NCBI GenBank assembly: GCA_025353085.1
Contig: JANXRI010000187.1
Location: forward strand, 1-6,915
Reading direction: 5' to 3'
Length of the DNA: 6,915 nt
DNA from: Betaproteobacteria bacterium
Lineage (GTDB): Bacteria > Pseudomonadota > Gammaproteobacteria > Burkholderiales > SG8-41
Shown here piece by piece: positions 1 through 5,649 of this stretch; the stretch's first letter is position 1, and the number at the start of each line of letters is the position of its first letter. Below the pieces are notes generated by a model. That model was not told where the DNA came from. It worked only from the letters and a program-made list of their open reading frames with translations, and made no database searches. The position numbers and the translations under genes were made by a program.

Positions 1-119
1 CCGCGCGACGCGAGGTCAACGCGTGGCAACGTCGACGCAACGCCGAACGACGCGGCATCGATTGGACGTTCACCCGTCAAGACGCAGATCGAAATCTCGC
101 TCGCCATTATGTTTCGTAA
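1..119 (+). CDS. IS630-family transposase, C-terminal fragment (5' end outside window)
   Basis: This is the end of an open frame that enters from the left edge. The first complete codon is at position 3, and the frame gives 38 residues before a TAA at 117-119. The peptide contains REVNAWQRRRN followed by IDWTFTRQDAD and a short tail ending HYVS. That matches the C-terminal pattern of IS630/Tc1-mariner-like transposases as I remember it: REV-AW-x-RN, then (I/V)-x-W-x-FT-x-x-DA, then a basic tail ending near a tyrosine. The catalytic DDE residues would lie outside the window, so activity cannot be judged. It is the only plus-strand gene and runs convergently into the enoyl-CoA hydratase gene, with 16 bases between the two stop codons. 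The other two forward frames give low-complexity peptides with no family resemblance. The identification rests on only 38 residues. Confidence 0.62.
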   Translation, partial: ARREVNAWQRRRNAERRGIDWTFTRQDADRNLARHYVS

Positions 120-138
120 TTAACGTGTTTCAGTACTA
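1..138 (+). mobile_element. Right end of an IS630-like insertion sequence
   Basis: Transposase coding sequence ends at 119. It is followed by a short AT-rich tail and the motif GTGTTTCAGTAC at 125-136, which resembles the terminal inverted repeats I recall for IS630-family elements. IS630 elements insert at TA. Two TA dinucleotides are possible junctions, 134-135 and 137-138, and the second lies inside the TAG stop codon of the enoyl-CoA hydratase gene. The left end is not in the window, so neither the inverted repeat nor the target duplication can be confirmed. The boundary is uncertain by a few bases. Confidence 0.5.
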
Positions 139-924
139 GTGTCCTTCAAATTTGGGCGCGCGCTTCGCCAGGAACGCAGTCATGCCTTCTTTGCGATCGT
201 CGGTGCCAAATGCAAACGCAAAGAGACTCGTTTCTAGGACGCAGCCATTGGCGAGATCCATATCGAGCCCGCGGTGCACCGCCTGTTTCGCCACCCGCAC
301 TGCCACCGGCGCTTTGGCCGCTATGAGGCGCGCCGTTTCCAAACCGTTTTCGGTCAACTGCGCGGCGGCGACGACTGCATTTACGAGACCGATGCGCAGC
401 GCCTCTTCCGCCTTAACCTGGCGGCCGGTCGTCACGAGCTCGAGCGCACGCGCGCGGCCGACGAGACGCGCGAGCCGCTGGGTGCCGCCAAAACCCGGCG
501 GGATTCCAAGATTCACTTCGGGCTGGCCGAACACTGCGCGCTCGGACGCGATGATCCAGTCGCAGCTCAGCGCGAGTTCGCAGCCGCCGCCCAGCGCATA
601 GCCATTGACCAGCGCAATCACCGGAATCGCCAGCGCTTCAATCGCCTGCATCACGCGCTGGCCCTTAGCGGAAAAATTCTGCGCTTGCAGCGCGTTCATG
701 TTCTGCATGGCAGCGATGTCAGCGCCTGCGATAAAGGCCTTATCGCCGGCGCCGGTCACCAGCAAGGCGCGCAGTGCGCTATCCGCGGCAATGTGCGCGA
801 GCGCCTGCAGCAATTCGTCGAGCGTCTCTGCATTGAGCGCGTTAAGCGCCTTTGGCCGATTGACCGTCAGGACGGCGACGGTGCCGTTCTCGGCATGTTC
901 GAGGATTAGATTCTGATACACCAT
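136..924 (-). CDS. Enoyl-CoA hydratase (crotonase family)
   Basis: This 262-residue protein should add water across the double bond of a 2-enoyl-CoA to give a 3-hydroxyacyl-CoA, in the cytoplasm. The usual crotonase layout is complete: AFIAGADI at about 63-70 (substrate pocket and first oxyanion-hole strand), ALGGGCELAL at 110-119 (second oxyanion hole) and FGQPEVNLGIPP at 132-143. Both glutamates of true hydratases are present, E116 and E136. They are 20 residues apart, as are E144 and E164 of rat crotonase, which favours a hydratase over an isomerase or hydrolase. The C-terminus FLAKRAPKFEGH is normal for the family, so the adjacent IS element has not truncated it. I chose the ATG at 922-924: the family usually begins close to this MVYQNL start, and a weak AAAGA lies upstream. 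An in-frame TTG at 945 would add seven unconserved residues. The dehydrogenase stop lies 27 bases upstream, so co-translation or at least co-transcription is likely. The natural acyl chain is unknown. Confidence 0.93.
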   Translation of the reverse strand: MVYQNLILEHAENGTVAVLTVNRPKALNALNAETLDELLQALAHIAADSALRALLVTGAGDKAFIAGADIAAMQNMNALQAQNFSAKGQRVMQAIEALAIPVIALVNGYALGGGCELALSCDWIIASERAVFGQPEVNLGIPPGFGGTQRLARLVGRARALELVTTGRQVKAEEALRIGLVNAVVAAAQLTENGLETARLIAAKAPVAVRVAKQAVHRGLDMDLANGCVLETSLFAFAFGTDDRKEGMTAFLAKRAPKFEGH

Positions 925-951
925 GATGCGATCTTTCGGCGGCAACGCGGG

Positions 952-1719
952 TTATCTGGCGGTCATGCGGATGGCGCCATCGAGCCGGATTACTTCGGCG
1001 TTGAGCATCGGATTTTCGATGATGAACGCCGCGAGGCGCGCGTATTCTGCGGGCTGGCCCAGGCGTGACGGAAACGGCACCTGCGCACCGAGTGATGCGC
1101 GAATTTCTTCGCTCATGCCCTGCAGCATCGGCGTATCGAAAATCCCCGGCGCGATCGTGTTCACGCGGATGCCGATCTTGGCAAGTTCACGCGCAATGGG
1201 CAGCGCCATCGCCACGATGCCGCCTTTGGACGCGCTGTACGCGGCCTGCCCGATCTGGCCTTCGTACGCGGCGACCGACGCAGTGTTGATGATCACACCG
1301 CGTTCGCCGTCGGCAGTCGGCGTGTTTTTCGCCATCGCATTCGCCGCCAGTCGCAACGTGTTGAAACTGCCGATGAGATTGATCTGGATCACGCGGCTGA
1401 AGGTTTCGAGTTTGTGCGGACCGTTCTTGCCCGCGACCCGCTCGCCCGGCGCAACACCCGCGCAGTTGACGAGTCCATGCAACGCGCCGAACGCGCTTAT
1501 CGCGGCATCGACTGCCTGCTGCACTTGCGTTTCATTGGTCACATCGGCGACGACGAAGCGGGCTGCGGCGCCCAGGCTCGCGGCAAATTTTTCGCCCGCC
1601 TCGCGGTTAAGGTCGGCGAGCATCACCTTGCCGCCCGCGCCAACCAGGTGCTGAGCAGTGGCCGCACCGAGGCCCGATGCACCGCCGGGAATCAGGAATA
1701 CGCTGTTTTTGATTTGCAT
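952..1719 (-). CDS. 3-hydroxyacyl-CoA dehydrogenase, SDR family (HSD10/HSD17B10-like)
   Basis: This 255-residue classical short-chain dehydrogenase closely resembles type-2 3-hydroxyacyl-CoA dehydrogenases, which oxidise 3-hydroxyacyl-CoA to 3-oxoacyl-CoA with NAD+. The glycine-rich dinucleotide loop GGASGLG is at 12-18. The acidic D36 after the second strand favours NAD over NADP. NCAG is at 85-88, and the tetrad is N114, S148, Y161 and K165 (YSASK). The segments ERGVIINTASVAAYEG, QVPFPSRLG and EVIRLDGAIRM are characteristic of the HSD10 subgroup. One oddity is residue 11, a proline (CCC) where most SDRs have the threonine of TGxxxGxG. I chose the ATG at 1717-1719. A longer frame reaching 1824 starts with TTG and would translate the intergenic repeat into residues no family member has. 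The gene is followed by enoyl-CoA hydratase, so two consecutive beta-oxidation steps are encoded side by side. No strong Shine-Dalgarno sequence is visible. Confidence 0.92.
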   Translation of the reverse strand: MQIKNSVFLIPGGASGLGAATAQHLVGAGGKVMLADLNREAGEKFAASLGAAARFVVADVTNETQVQQAVDAAISAFGALHGLVNCAGVAPGERVAGKNGPHKLETFSRVIQINLIGSFNTLRLAANAMAKNTPTADGERGVIINTASVAAYEGQIGQAAYSASKGGIVAMALPIARELAKIGIRVNTIAPGIFDTPMLQGMSEEIRASLGAQVPFPSRLGQPAEYARLAAFIIENPMLNAEVIRLDGAIRMTAR

Positions 1720-1759
1720 TGGAAACTGGGCTGACTTAAAAAACGACGGTGTTGTAATG

Positions 1760-1844
1760 AGTAACCAGGTGATTAAGCGAGTGGGTGATTGGCCGCTCAA
1801 TAACTGAATCACCAAATCACGCAATCACCCGCCAGCGGCGGGTG
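1760..1844. repeat. Intergenic GGTGATT/AATCACC inverted repeats with GC-rich hairpin
   Basis: The 133-base gap between the ligase stop and the dehydrogenase start holds GGTGATT at 1768-1774 and 1784-1790. The reverse complement AATCACC is at 1807-1813 and 1823-1829, with a shortened AATCAC at 1815-1820. The longest perfect arms are GGGTGATTG at 1783-1791 and CAATCACCC at 1822-1830. A separate compact hairpin follows, CACCCGCC (1826-1833) with GGCGGGTG (1837-1844) around a 3-base loop, about nine bases past the ligase stop on the transcribed strand. The two structures share bases 1826-1830, so they would be mutually exclusive in RNA. No T-run follows, so this is not a canonical terminator. Function is unknown; mRNA processing or stability is a possibility. 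Confidence 0.8.
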
Positions 1845-1852
1845 GCGCCATG

Positions 1853-3091
1853 TTAGTCGTACGTCCTGACATCGTCGATGACTTTACCGTCGTTCGGCAG
1901 CGATCCGACCGGCTTAAAGGCGATTTCGCCACGCAGGTTGCACACGTTGCGGATGGTCGTCGCAATACTCGCAGCGAGCGCCGGGCTGGGCGCGCCTGCG
2001 ATTTCACAATTGAGCGTCATGCGGTCGGCTTTTTTATCGTCGTGATCGATCACGAGCCGGTACTTGCGAATCTCGACGTGGCGCCGGACGACGTCCGCGA
2101 CCTGCGACGGCTTGACGAACATTCCTTTCACTTTCGCGGTCTGATCGGCGCGGCCGAGCCAGCCTTGAATGCGCAGATTGGTCCGTCCGCAGGGACTCGC
2201 GCCGGCGAGCGCCGCCGACAGGTCGCCGGTCGCAAAGCGGATCAGCGGATACTCGGGTGTCAGCGTCGTCACAACCACTTCACCGACCTCGCCGTCGACG
2301 ACCAGCTCGCCCGTGCCCGGGCGCACGAGTTCGACGACCACGCCCTCATCGACAATCATGCCGTCCTGCGCGGCGGACTCGTACGCGACCAGGCCCAGGT
2401 CGGCGCTCGCATAGCATTGCAGCGTCGCCACGCCGCGCGCATTCAACCAGGCCCGCAACGTCGCCGGCAGCGCCTCGGCCGATACCAGCGCTTTGGTCAC
2501 GCTTGAAACATCCGCTGTCAGTTCGTCGGCTTTCTCGAGAATGATGCGCAGAAACGACGGCGTGCCGATGTAACAGCGCGGTTTCAAACTTGCGATCGCG
2601 GCAACCTGCATTTCGGTTTGCCCGGTGCCGCCTGGAAATACCGGGCAACCGAGCGCCTGCGCGCCCATGTCCGCCATGAAACCGGCGGGCGTGAAGTGAT
2701 ACGAAAACGTGTTGTGCACGAGTTCGCCGGCGCGAAAACCGGCGGCGAACATCGCGCGCGCGAGCCGCCAGTAATCGGCGCGTTTGCCTTCGGGATCGAA
2801 CGTCGGGCCTGGCGACATGAACACGCGGCCGAGCGCGCACTGTGGCAGCGCGGTCATGCCGGCAAACGGCAGCGCGCCTTTCTGCAGCTCGATCAGATCG
2901 GACTTGCGCGTTACCGGCAGTAACGCGAGTGCCGCGCGGTCTTTGATATCGACTGCGTTGACGCCGGCAAGGGCCCGCGCGAAATACGGCGCCTTGCTTT
3001 GCGCGTTGACAATCTGCGCGCGCAGCGCGGCGAATTGCTCCGCTTCGCGCTGCGCAGGGTCGCGGGTTTCGAGCTCGTCGAAGAATTCCAT
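1853..3091 (-). CDS. PaaK-like acyl/aryl-CoA ligase (phenylacetate-CoA ligase family, divergent)
   Basis: This 412-residue cytoplasmic member of the adenylate-forming superfamily resembles phenylacetate-CoA ligases, which activate a carboxylic acid through an acyl-AMP to an acyl-CoA. Visible elements in order: CYIGTPSFLRIILEKADEL at 173-191 (matching the PaaK GTPS region); ALVSAEALP at 201-209; YASADLGLVAYES at 227-239 (aligning with the A5 motif); YPLIRFATGDL at 281-291 with the nucleotide-ribose aspartate D290; GWLGRADQTAKVKG at 310-323 with hinge arginine R314; and a C-terminal DGKVIDDVR with candidate catalytic lysine K403. The usual PaaK P-loop (SSGTTG type) is absent. The corresponding place, about 91-101, reads FMSPGPTFDPE. 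I recall related proteins with a similar SPGP-x-x-x-PEG segment next to Liv transporters, so this looks like a subfamily feature rather than damage. The protein is slightly short beside PaaK (about 430-440). Lying between the transporter and beta-oxidation genes, it probably activates the imported acid. The substrate is unknown. Start ATG at 3089-3091; no strong ribosome binding site. Confidence 0.85.
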   Translation of the reverse strand: MEFFDELETRDPAQREAEQFAALRAQIVNAQSKAPYFARALAGVNAVDIKDRAALALLPVTRKSDLIELQKGALPFAGMTALPQCALGRVFMSPGPTFDPEGKRADYWRLARAMFAAGFRAGELVHNTFSYHFTPAGFMADMGAQALGCPVFPGGTGQTEMQVAAIASLKPRCYIGTPSFLRIILEKADELTADVSSVTKALVSAEALPATLRAWLNARGVATLQCYASADLGLVAYESAAQDGMIVDEGVVVELVRPGTGELVVDGEVGEVVVTTLTPEYPLIRFATGDLSAALAGASPCGRTNLRIQGWLGRADQTAKVKGMFVKPSQVADVVRRHVEIRKYRLVIDHDDKKADRMTLNCEIAGAPSPALAASIATTIRNVCNLRGEIAFKPVGSLPNDGKVIDDVRTYD

Positions 3092-3113
3092 AATTTAACC
3101 CAGGAAAATCTTT

Positions 3114-3266
3114 AACCGCTAAGGACGCCAAGGGCGCCAAGGAGATCCAGGTTCGGGACTGGCAAACACGGCAGTAAAAGTAGTGATGGCGATGAGTTTC
3201 GGTCGTTCCTTTGCATCCTTCGCGTCCCCCTCAAGGCGAGATTAAAAAGAATCCTTTGCGGTGAAA
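3114..3266. repeat. Intergenic inverted nonamer repeats (AAGGACGCC type)
   Basis: The 185-base gap between livF and the ligase contains no plausible gene. Its left part has AACCGCT at 3114-3120 followed by the nonamers AAGGACGCC (3121-3129) and AAGGGCGCC (3130-3138) and a decayed AAGGAGATC. The right part has the opposite orientation: CCTTTGCAT (3208-3216), CCTTCGCGT (3217-3225) and, after a break, CCTTTGCGGTGAAA (3253-3266). The outer ends TTTAACCGCTAAGG and CCTTTGCGGTGAAA are imperfect reverse complements. The transcript could fold into a long imperfect hairpin with a central loop. Similar repeats of this wording recur between genes in many proteobacterial genomes, from memory. Their function is not established. 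Confidence 0.72.
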
Positions 3267-3276
3267 CTTTTGATCT

Positions 3277-4104
3277 TTAAGCCAGCCAGCGCTTGCGCCG
3301 GCGGTAGTGCTTCGCATCGCGGTAGTTCTTGCGCGCGCCGGCGGACAAGCCAAGGTAAAACTCTTTCACGTCTTCGTTGCTCGCGAGCTCAGTGGCGCTG
3401 CCGTCCATCACGACCCGGCCGGTTTCGAGGATGTAACCGTAATCGGCGAACCTCAGCGCAACGTGGGTGTTTTGTTCGGCCAGCAAAAAGCTCACGCGTT
3501 CGCGCCGGTTCAGATCGCGCACAATGCCGAAAATTTCCTCGACGATCTGCGGCGCGAGCCCCATCGACGGCTCGTCGAGCAAAATCATCGAAGGCCGCGC
3601 CATCAGCGCGCGCCCGATCGCCGTCATTTGCTGCTCGCCGCCCGAGGTGTAACCGGCCTGGCTCGTGCGCCGGTCTTTGAGGCGCGGGAAATACGCATAA
3701 ACTTTTTCGAGGTCGGCGGCGATCTCGCCGCGGCCGCTGCGCGTGAACGCGCCAGTCAGCAGGTTTTCTTCAACGGTCAAATGGGCAAAACAATGCCGCC
3801 CTTCCATGACCTGCACGACGCCGCGCTTGACGAGTTCGGACGGATTTAGCTGATCGATGCGCACGCCGCGAAATTCGATCGATCCCTTGGTCACGTCGCC
3901 GCGTTCGGCGCGCAACAGGTTGGAAATCGATTTCAGTGTCGTCGATTTGCCTGCGCCATTCGCACCCAGCAGCGCGACGATCTTGCCCTCATGGACTTCG
4001 AGCGAGACGCCTTTCAACGCAAGAATCACGTGGTCGTAAATGACTTCGACGTTGTTGACTGTGAGCAACGCAGTCGCGGCGGTTGGCTGGGGAGCGGCTG
4101 ACAT
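3277..4104 (-). CDS. LivF-type branched-chain amino acid/organic acid ABC transporter ATPase
   Basis: This 275-residue ATPase is one of the two cytoplasmic motor subunits that power LivH/LivM-type importers. The Walker A loop GANGAGKS is at 47-54, the Q-loop glutamine in VVQVMEGR at Q98, the signature SGGEQQ at 154-159 (preceded by Y-T where LivF usually has L), Walker B MILLDEPS at 173-180 with catalytic E178, and the switch histidine H214 in AEQNTHVAL. VMEGRHCFAHLTVEENL is typical of LivF rather than LivG. A basic tail of about 22 residues follows EFYLGLS and ends KHYRRRKRWLA; E. coli LivF (237 residues) lacks it. I recall this tail from homologues next to PaaK-like ligases. I chose the ATG at 4102-4104. 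The frame remains open upstream to 4176, but those 24 residues are the translated heptamer repeat. No good Shine-Dalgarno sequence precedes the chosen start. Confidence 0.93.
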   Translation of the reverse strand: MSAAPQPTAATALLTVNNVEVIYDHVILALKGVSLEVHEGKIVALLGANGAGKSTTLKSISNLLRAERGDVTKGSIEFRGVRIDQLNPSELVKRGVVQVMEGRHCFAHLTVEENLLTGAFTRSGRGEIAADLEKVYAYFPRLKDRRTSQAGYTSGGEQQMTAIGRALMARPSMILLDEPSMGLAPQIVEEIFGIVRDLNRRERVSFLLAEQNTHVALRFADYGYILETGRVVMDGSATELASNEDVKEFYLGLSAGARKNYRDAKHYRRRKRWLA

Positions 4105-4115
4105 CCGGAACAAGC

Positions 4116-4192
4116 GGTGATGGGTTATGGGCGATGGGACTAATTCACCCATCACCCATAACTCATTTCCGATCACCCGTTACCCATTACCG
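4116..4192. repeat. Inverted heptamer array (TGGGTRA / TYACCCA)
   Basis: The 93-base gap between the binding-protein stop and the livF start is almost entirely a 7-base-period repeat in two opposed arms. On the plus strand the left arm has TGGGTTA (4121-4127), TGGGCGA (4128-4134) and TGGGACT (4135-4141), preceded by a partial unit. The right arm has seven consecutive units from 4145: TCACCCA, TCACCCA, TAACTCA, TTTCCGA, TCACCCG, TTACCCA and a truncated TTACCG. The arms are complementary, so the transcript can form a stem of 20 or more pairs in several registers. It begins only a few bases after the binding-protein stop codon. The position recalls the REP elements between malE and malF in E. 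coli, which protect the upstream message; a like role here is inference. Confidence 0.88.
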
Positions 4193-4197
4193 CGCTT

Positions 4198-5532
4198 TCA
4201 AGTCACTTTCGCGCAGTCGCGCGGCGTGAGATTTTTGTCTTTCGCATATTTTTTGGCCGCTTCTTCAACCATCGGCCGCAGCAGCTTGTTGTTGCCCTCG
4301 ATCCAGTCGGACACATAGACCCACTTGGCGCCGTCCCACTGGTGAATACGCGCCATGCGCGCGCCTTCGTGATCGCTGCACGAGAGTTTTAACGGCTGCA
4401 TCAAACCGCCAAAGCCGAGCTGACGCAACCGCGCCTGATCAAGGTTCAGGTTTTCGATGCCCCACCGAACCTGCTCGCCGGTCAGCGGCTTCTTGCCGTA
4501 CTTGGCTTGCGCCGTGCGGATCGCTTCGACCGTGACCATCGCGTTGATCATGCCGCGGTTATAGAGGACGGAGCCGATCTCTTCTTTCTTGCCGCTGCCC
4601 TTGGTGCGGTCGTAGACGTTTTTGATGATGTCGGCATGCACGGAAGTCTGACCTGACGAGTGCTGAAGCGCCGCGGCGTTGTAGCCGATTGCGCCCGCAT
4701 CCGCCGGCAGCACATCGGGTTCGGCACCCGACCACCACACGCCGTACATCTGATCGCGCGGGTAGTTAACTGCAACCGCCTCCTTGATCGCAGTCGAATT
4801 CATGACACCCCAGCCCCACAACAACACGTAGTCGGGCCGGTCCTGACGAATTTGCAACCACGTCGCTTTCTGTTCGACGCCGGGTGCCGTGACGGGCAGC
4901 GATTTGAAGTCGAAGCCATGCCGCTTCGCGAGTTCGGTTAATAACGGGATCGGCTCTTTGCCGTACGGCGAATCGTGATAAACGAGCGTGACCTTCTTGC
5001 CTTTCAATTTTTCGTAGCCGCCGAGCTTGTTGGCGATTTGATGCATGATCACATCGGCTGCCGTCCAGTAGGTGCCGAGCAGCGGAAAATTCCATGTGAA
5101 CACACTGCCGTCGGCGGATTCCGAGCGCCCGTAACCCATGGTGATGACGGGAATTTTATCGACGGGCGCCTTCTCGGTCAGTGCAAACGTGATCCCGGTC
5201 GACAGCGGATTGAATGCCGCAGCACCTGTCGGTCCCTTGCCTTTGAGGCGCTCGTAACATTCGACGCCGCGGTCGGTCGCATAGCCGGTCTCGCATTCTT
5301 CATACGCGATCTTCACGCCGTTGATGCCCTTGTCGCGCTCGTTGACGAGGTTCAGGTAATCGACGAAGCCGTTCGCCCACGGCGCGCCGTTCGGCGCGTA
5401 GGCGCCGGTGCGATAAACGAGTACCGGGATGAACTGGTCGTTGGCCTGCGCAAATACCGGTGTGGTGGCGGCGAATGCGCCTGCGCCGAGAAGCGCCAAC
5501 AATGCCCGCTGCCACGTGGTCAAGCTGCCCAT
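4198..5532 (-). CDS. Periplasmic substrate-binding protein of a Liv-type ABC transporter
   Basis: This 444-residue exported protein should capture the substrate in the periplasm and deliver it to the LivH/LivM permease. The N-terminus has a classical signal peptide: R9, a hydrophobic core at about 10-22, and VFA before QAND, giving a likely cut after A28. The mature part follows the type-I periplasmic-binding fold: IPVLVYRTGAYAPNG at 35-49 (substrate-contacting first loop), GVKIAYEECE at 72-81, VTLVYHDSPYGKE at 181-193 and DYVLLWGWG at 234-242. It is longer than amino acid binders such as LivJ (about 345 mature residues). It has four cysteines (80, 92, 385, 440), so disulphides are possible after export. 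The ATG at 5530-5532 is preceded by an AAAGGAGG sequence at ideal distance, which rules out a longer non-ATG frame reaching 5580. The strong ribosome binding site fits the high copy number binding proteins need. Context, not fold, suggests an organic or aromatic acid rather than leucine. Confidence 0.92.
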   Translation of the reverse strand: MGSLTTWQRALLALLGAGAFAATTPVFAQANDQFIPVLVYRTGAYAPNGAPWANGFVDYLNLVNERDKGINGVKIAYEECETGYATDRGVECYERLKGKGPTGAAAFNPLSTGITFALTEKAPVDKIPVITMGYGRSESADGSVFTWNFPLLGTYWTAADVIMHQIANKLGGYEKLKGKKVTLVYHDSPYGKEPIPLLTELAKRHGFDFKSLPVTAPGVEQKATWLQIRQDRPDYVLLWGWGVMNSTAIKEAVAVNYPRDQMYGVWWSGAEPDVLPADAGAIGYNAAALQHSSGQTSVHADIIKNVYDRTKGSGKKEEIGSVLYNRGMINAMVTVEAIRTAQAKYGKKPLTGEQVRWGIENLNLDQARLRQLGFGGLMQPLKLSCSDHEGARMARIHQWDGAKWVYVSDWIEGNNKLLRPMVEEAAKKYAKDKNLTPRDCAKVT

Positions 5533-5540
5533 GATGACTG

Positions 5541-5548
5541 CCTCCTTT
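5541..5548 (-). promoter_or_regulatory. Strong ribosome binding site of the substrate-binding protein
   Basis: The transcribed strand reads AAAGGAGG, a near-perfect complement to the 16S rRNA 3' end, with eight bases to the ATG at 5532. It is by far the best ribosome binding site in the window; the other genes have weak or no recognisable ones. It fixes the start codon and suggests the binding protein is translated in excess of the permeases and ATPase. Confidence 0.85.
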
Positions 5549-5588
5549 GGTTGTCTGTGTTCCGGTCTGACGCCGGCCATCCGACCAG

Positions 5589-5600
5589 GCGCTTAAGCGC
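5589..5600. promoter_or_regulatory. Perfect 12-bp palindrome GCGCTTAAGCGC, possible operator
   Basis: GCGCTTAAGCGC is a perfect palindrome about 57 bases upstream of the binding-protein start and about 20 bases downstream of a weak promoter candidate. It would make only a four-pair stem in RNA, so a protein-binding dyad is more likely than a hairpin if it functions at all. No regulator gene in the window can be tied to it, and a palindrome of this size can arise by chance. Confidence 0.25.
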
Positions 5601-5620
5601 GCTTCATCGGTATAGCGCAG

Positions 5621-5649
5621 AGTGTATTGACTGGCCTCGTCCGGCGCAA
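5621..5649 (-). promoter_or_regulatory. Weak sigma-70-like promoter candidate before the substrate-binding protein
   Basis: On the minus strand TTGCGC (5644-5649) and TACACT (5621-5626) are separated by 17 bases, inside the 140-base gap after livM. The match is three of six at the -35 and four of six at the -10, so this is only a candidate. If real, it would allow the binding protein, livF and the catabolic genes to be transcribed separately from the permease genes. Confidence 0.2.

Noticed and set aside
274..909. Plus-strand open frame opposite the enoyl-CoA hydratase
   Set aside because: Composition is shadow-like with no conserved motif, while the minus strand encodes a complete crotonase with both catalytic glutamates.
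1720..1824. N-terminal extension of the dehydrogenase starting at 1824
   Set aside because: It begins with TTG and translates the intergenic repeat; SDRs of this group start a few residues before the first beta strand, as from the ATG at 1719.
1826..1844. GC-rich hairpin after the ligase stop as an intrinsic terminator
   Set aside because: On the transcribed strand the stem is followed by ATTGCGTGATTTGG, not a run of T, so it lacks the second half of a rho-independent terminator.
1850..2506. Long plus-strand open frame opposite the CoA ligase
   Set aside because: It has no recognisable domain and is arginine-, alanine- and histidine-rich, as expected for the shadow of a GC-rich gene; the minus strand carries a clear adenylate-forming enzyme over the same bases.
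4105..4176. N-terminal extension of LivF starting at 4176
   Set aside because: The extra 24 residues are the translated heptamer array and have no counterpart in LivF proteins; the ATG at 4104 fits the family better.
4116..4192. CRISPR-like array
   Set aside because: The units are only seven bases, contiguous, divergent and in two opposed orientations with no spacers, so they cannot be CRISPR repeats.
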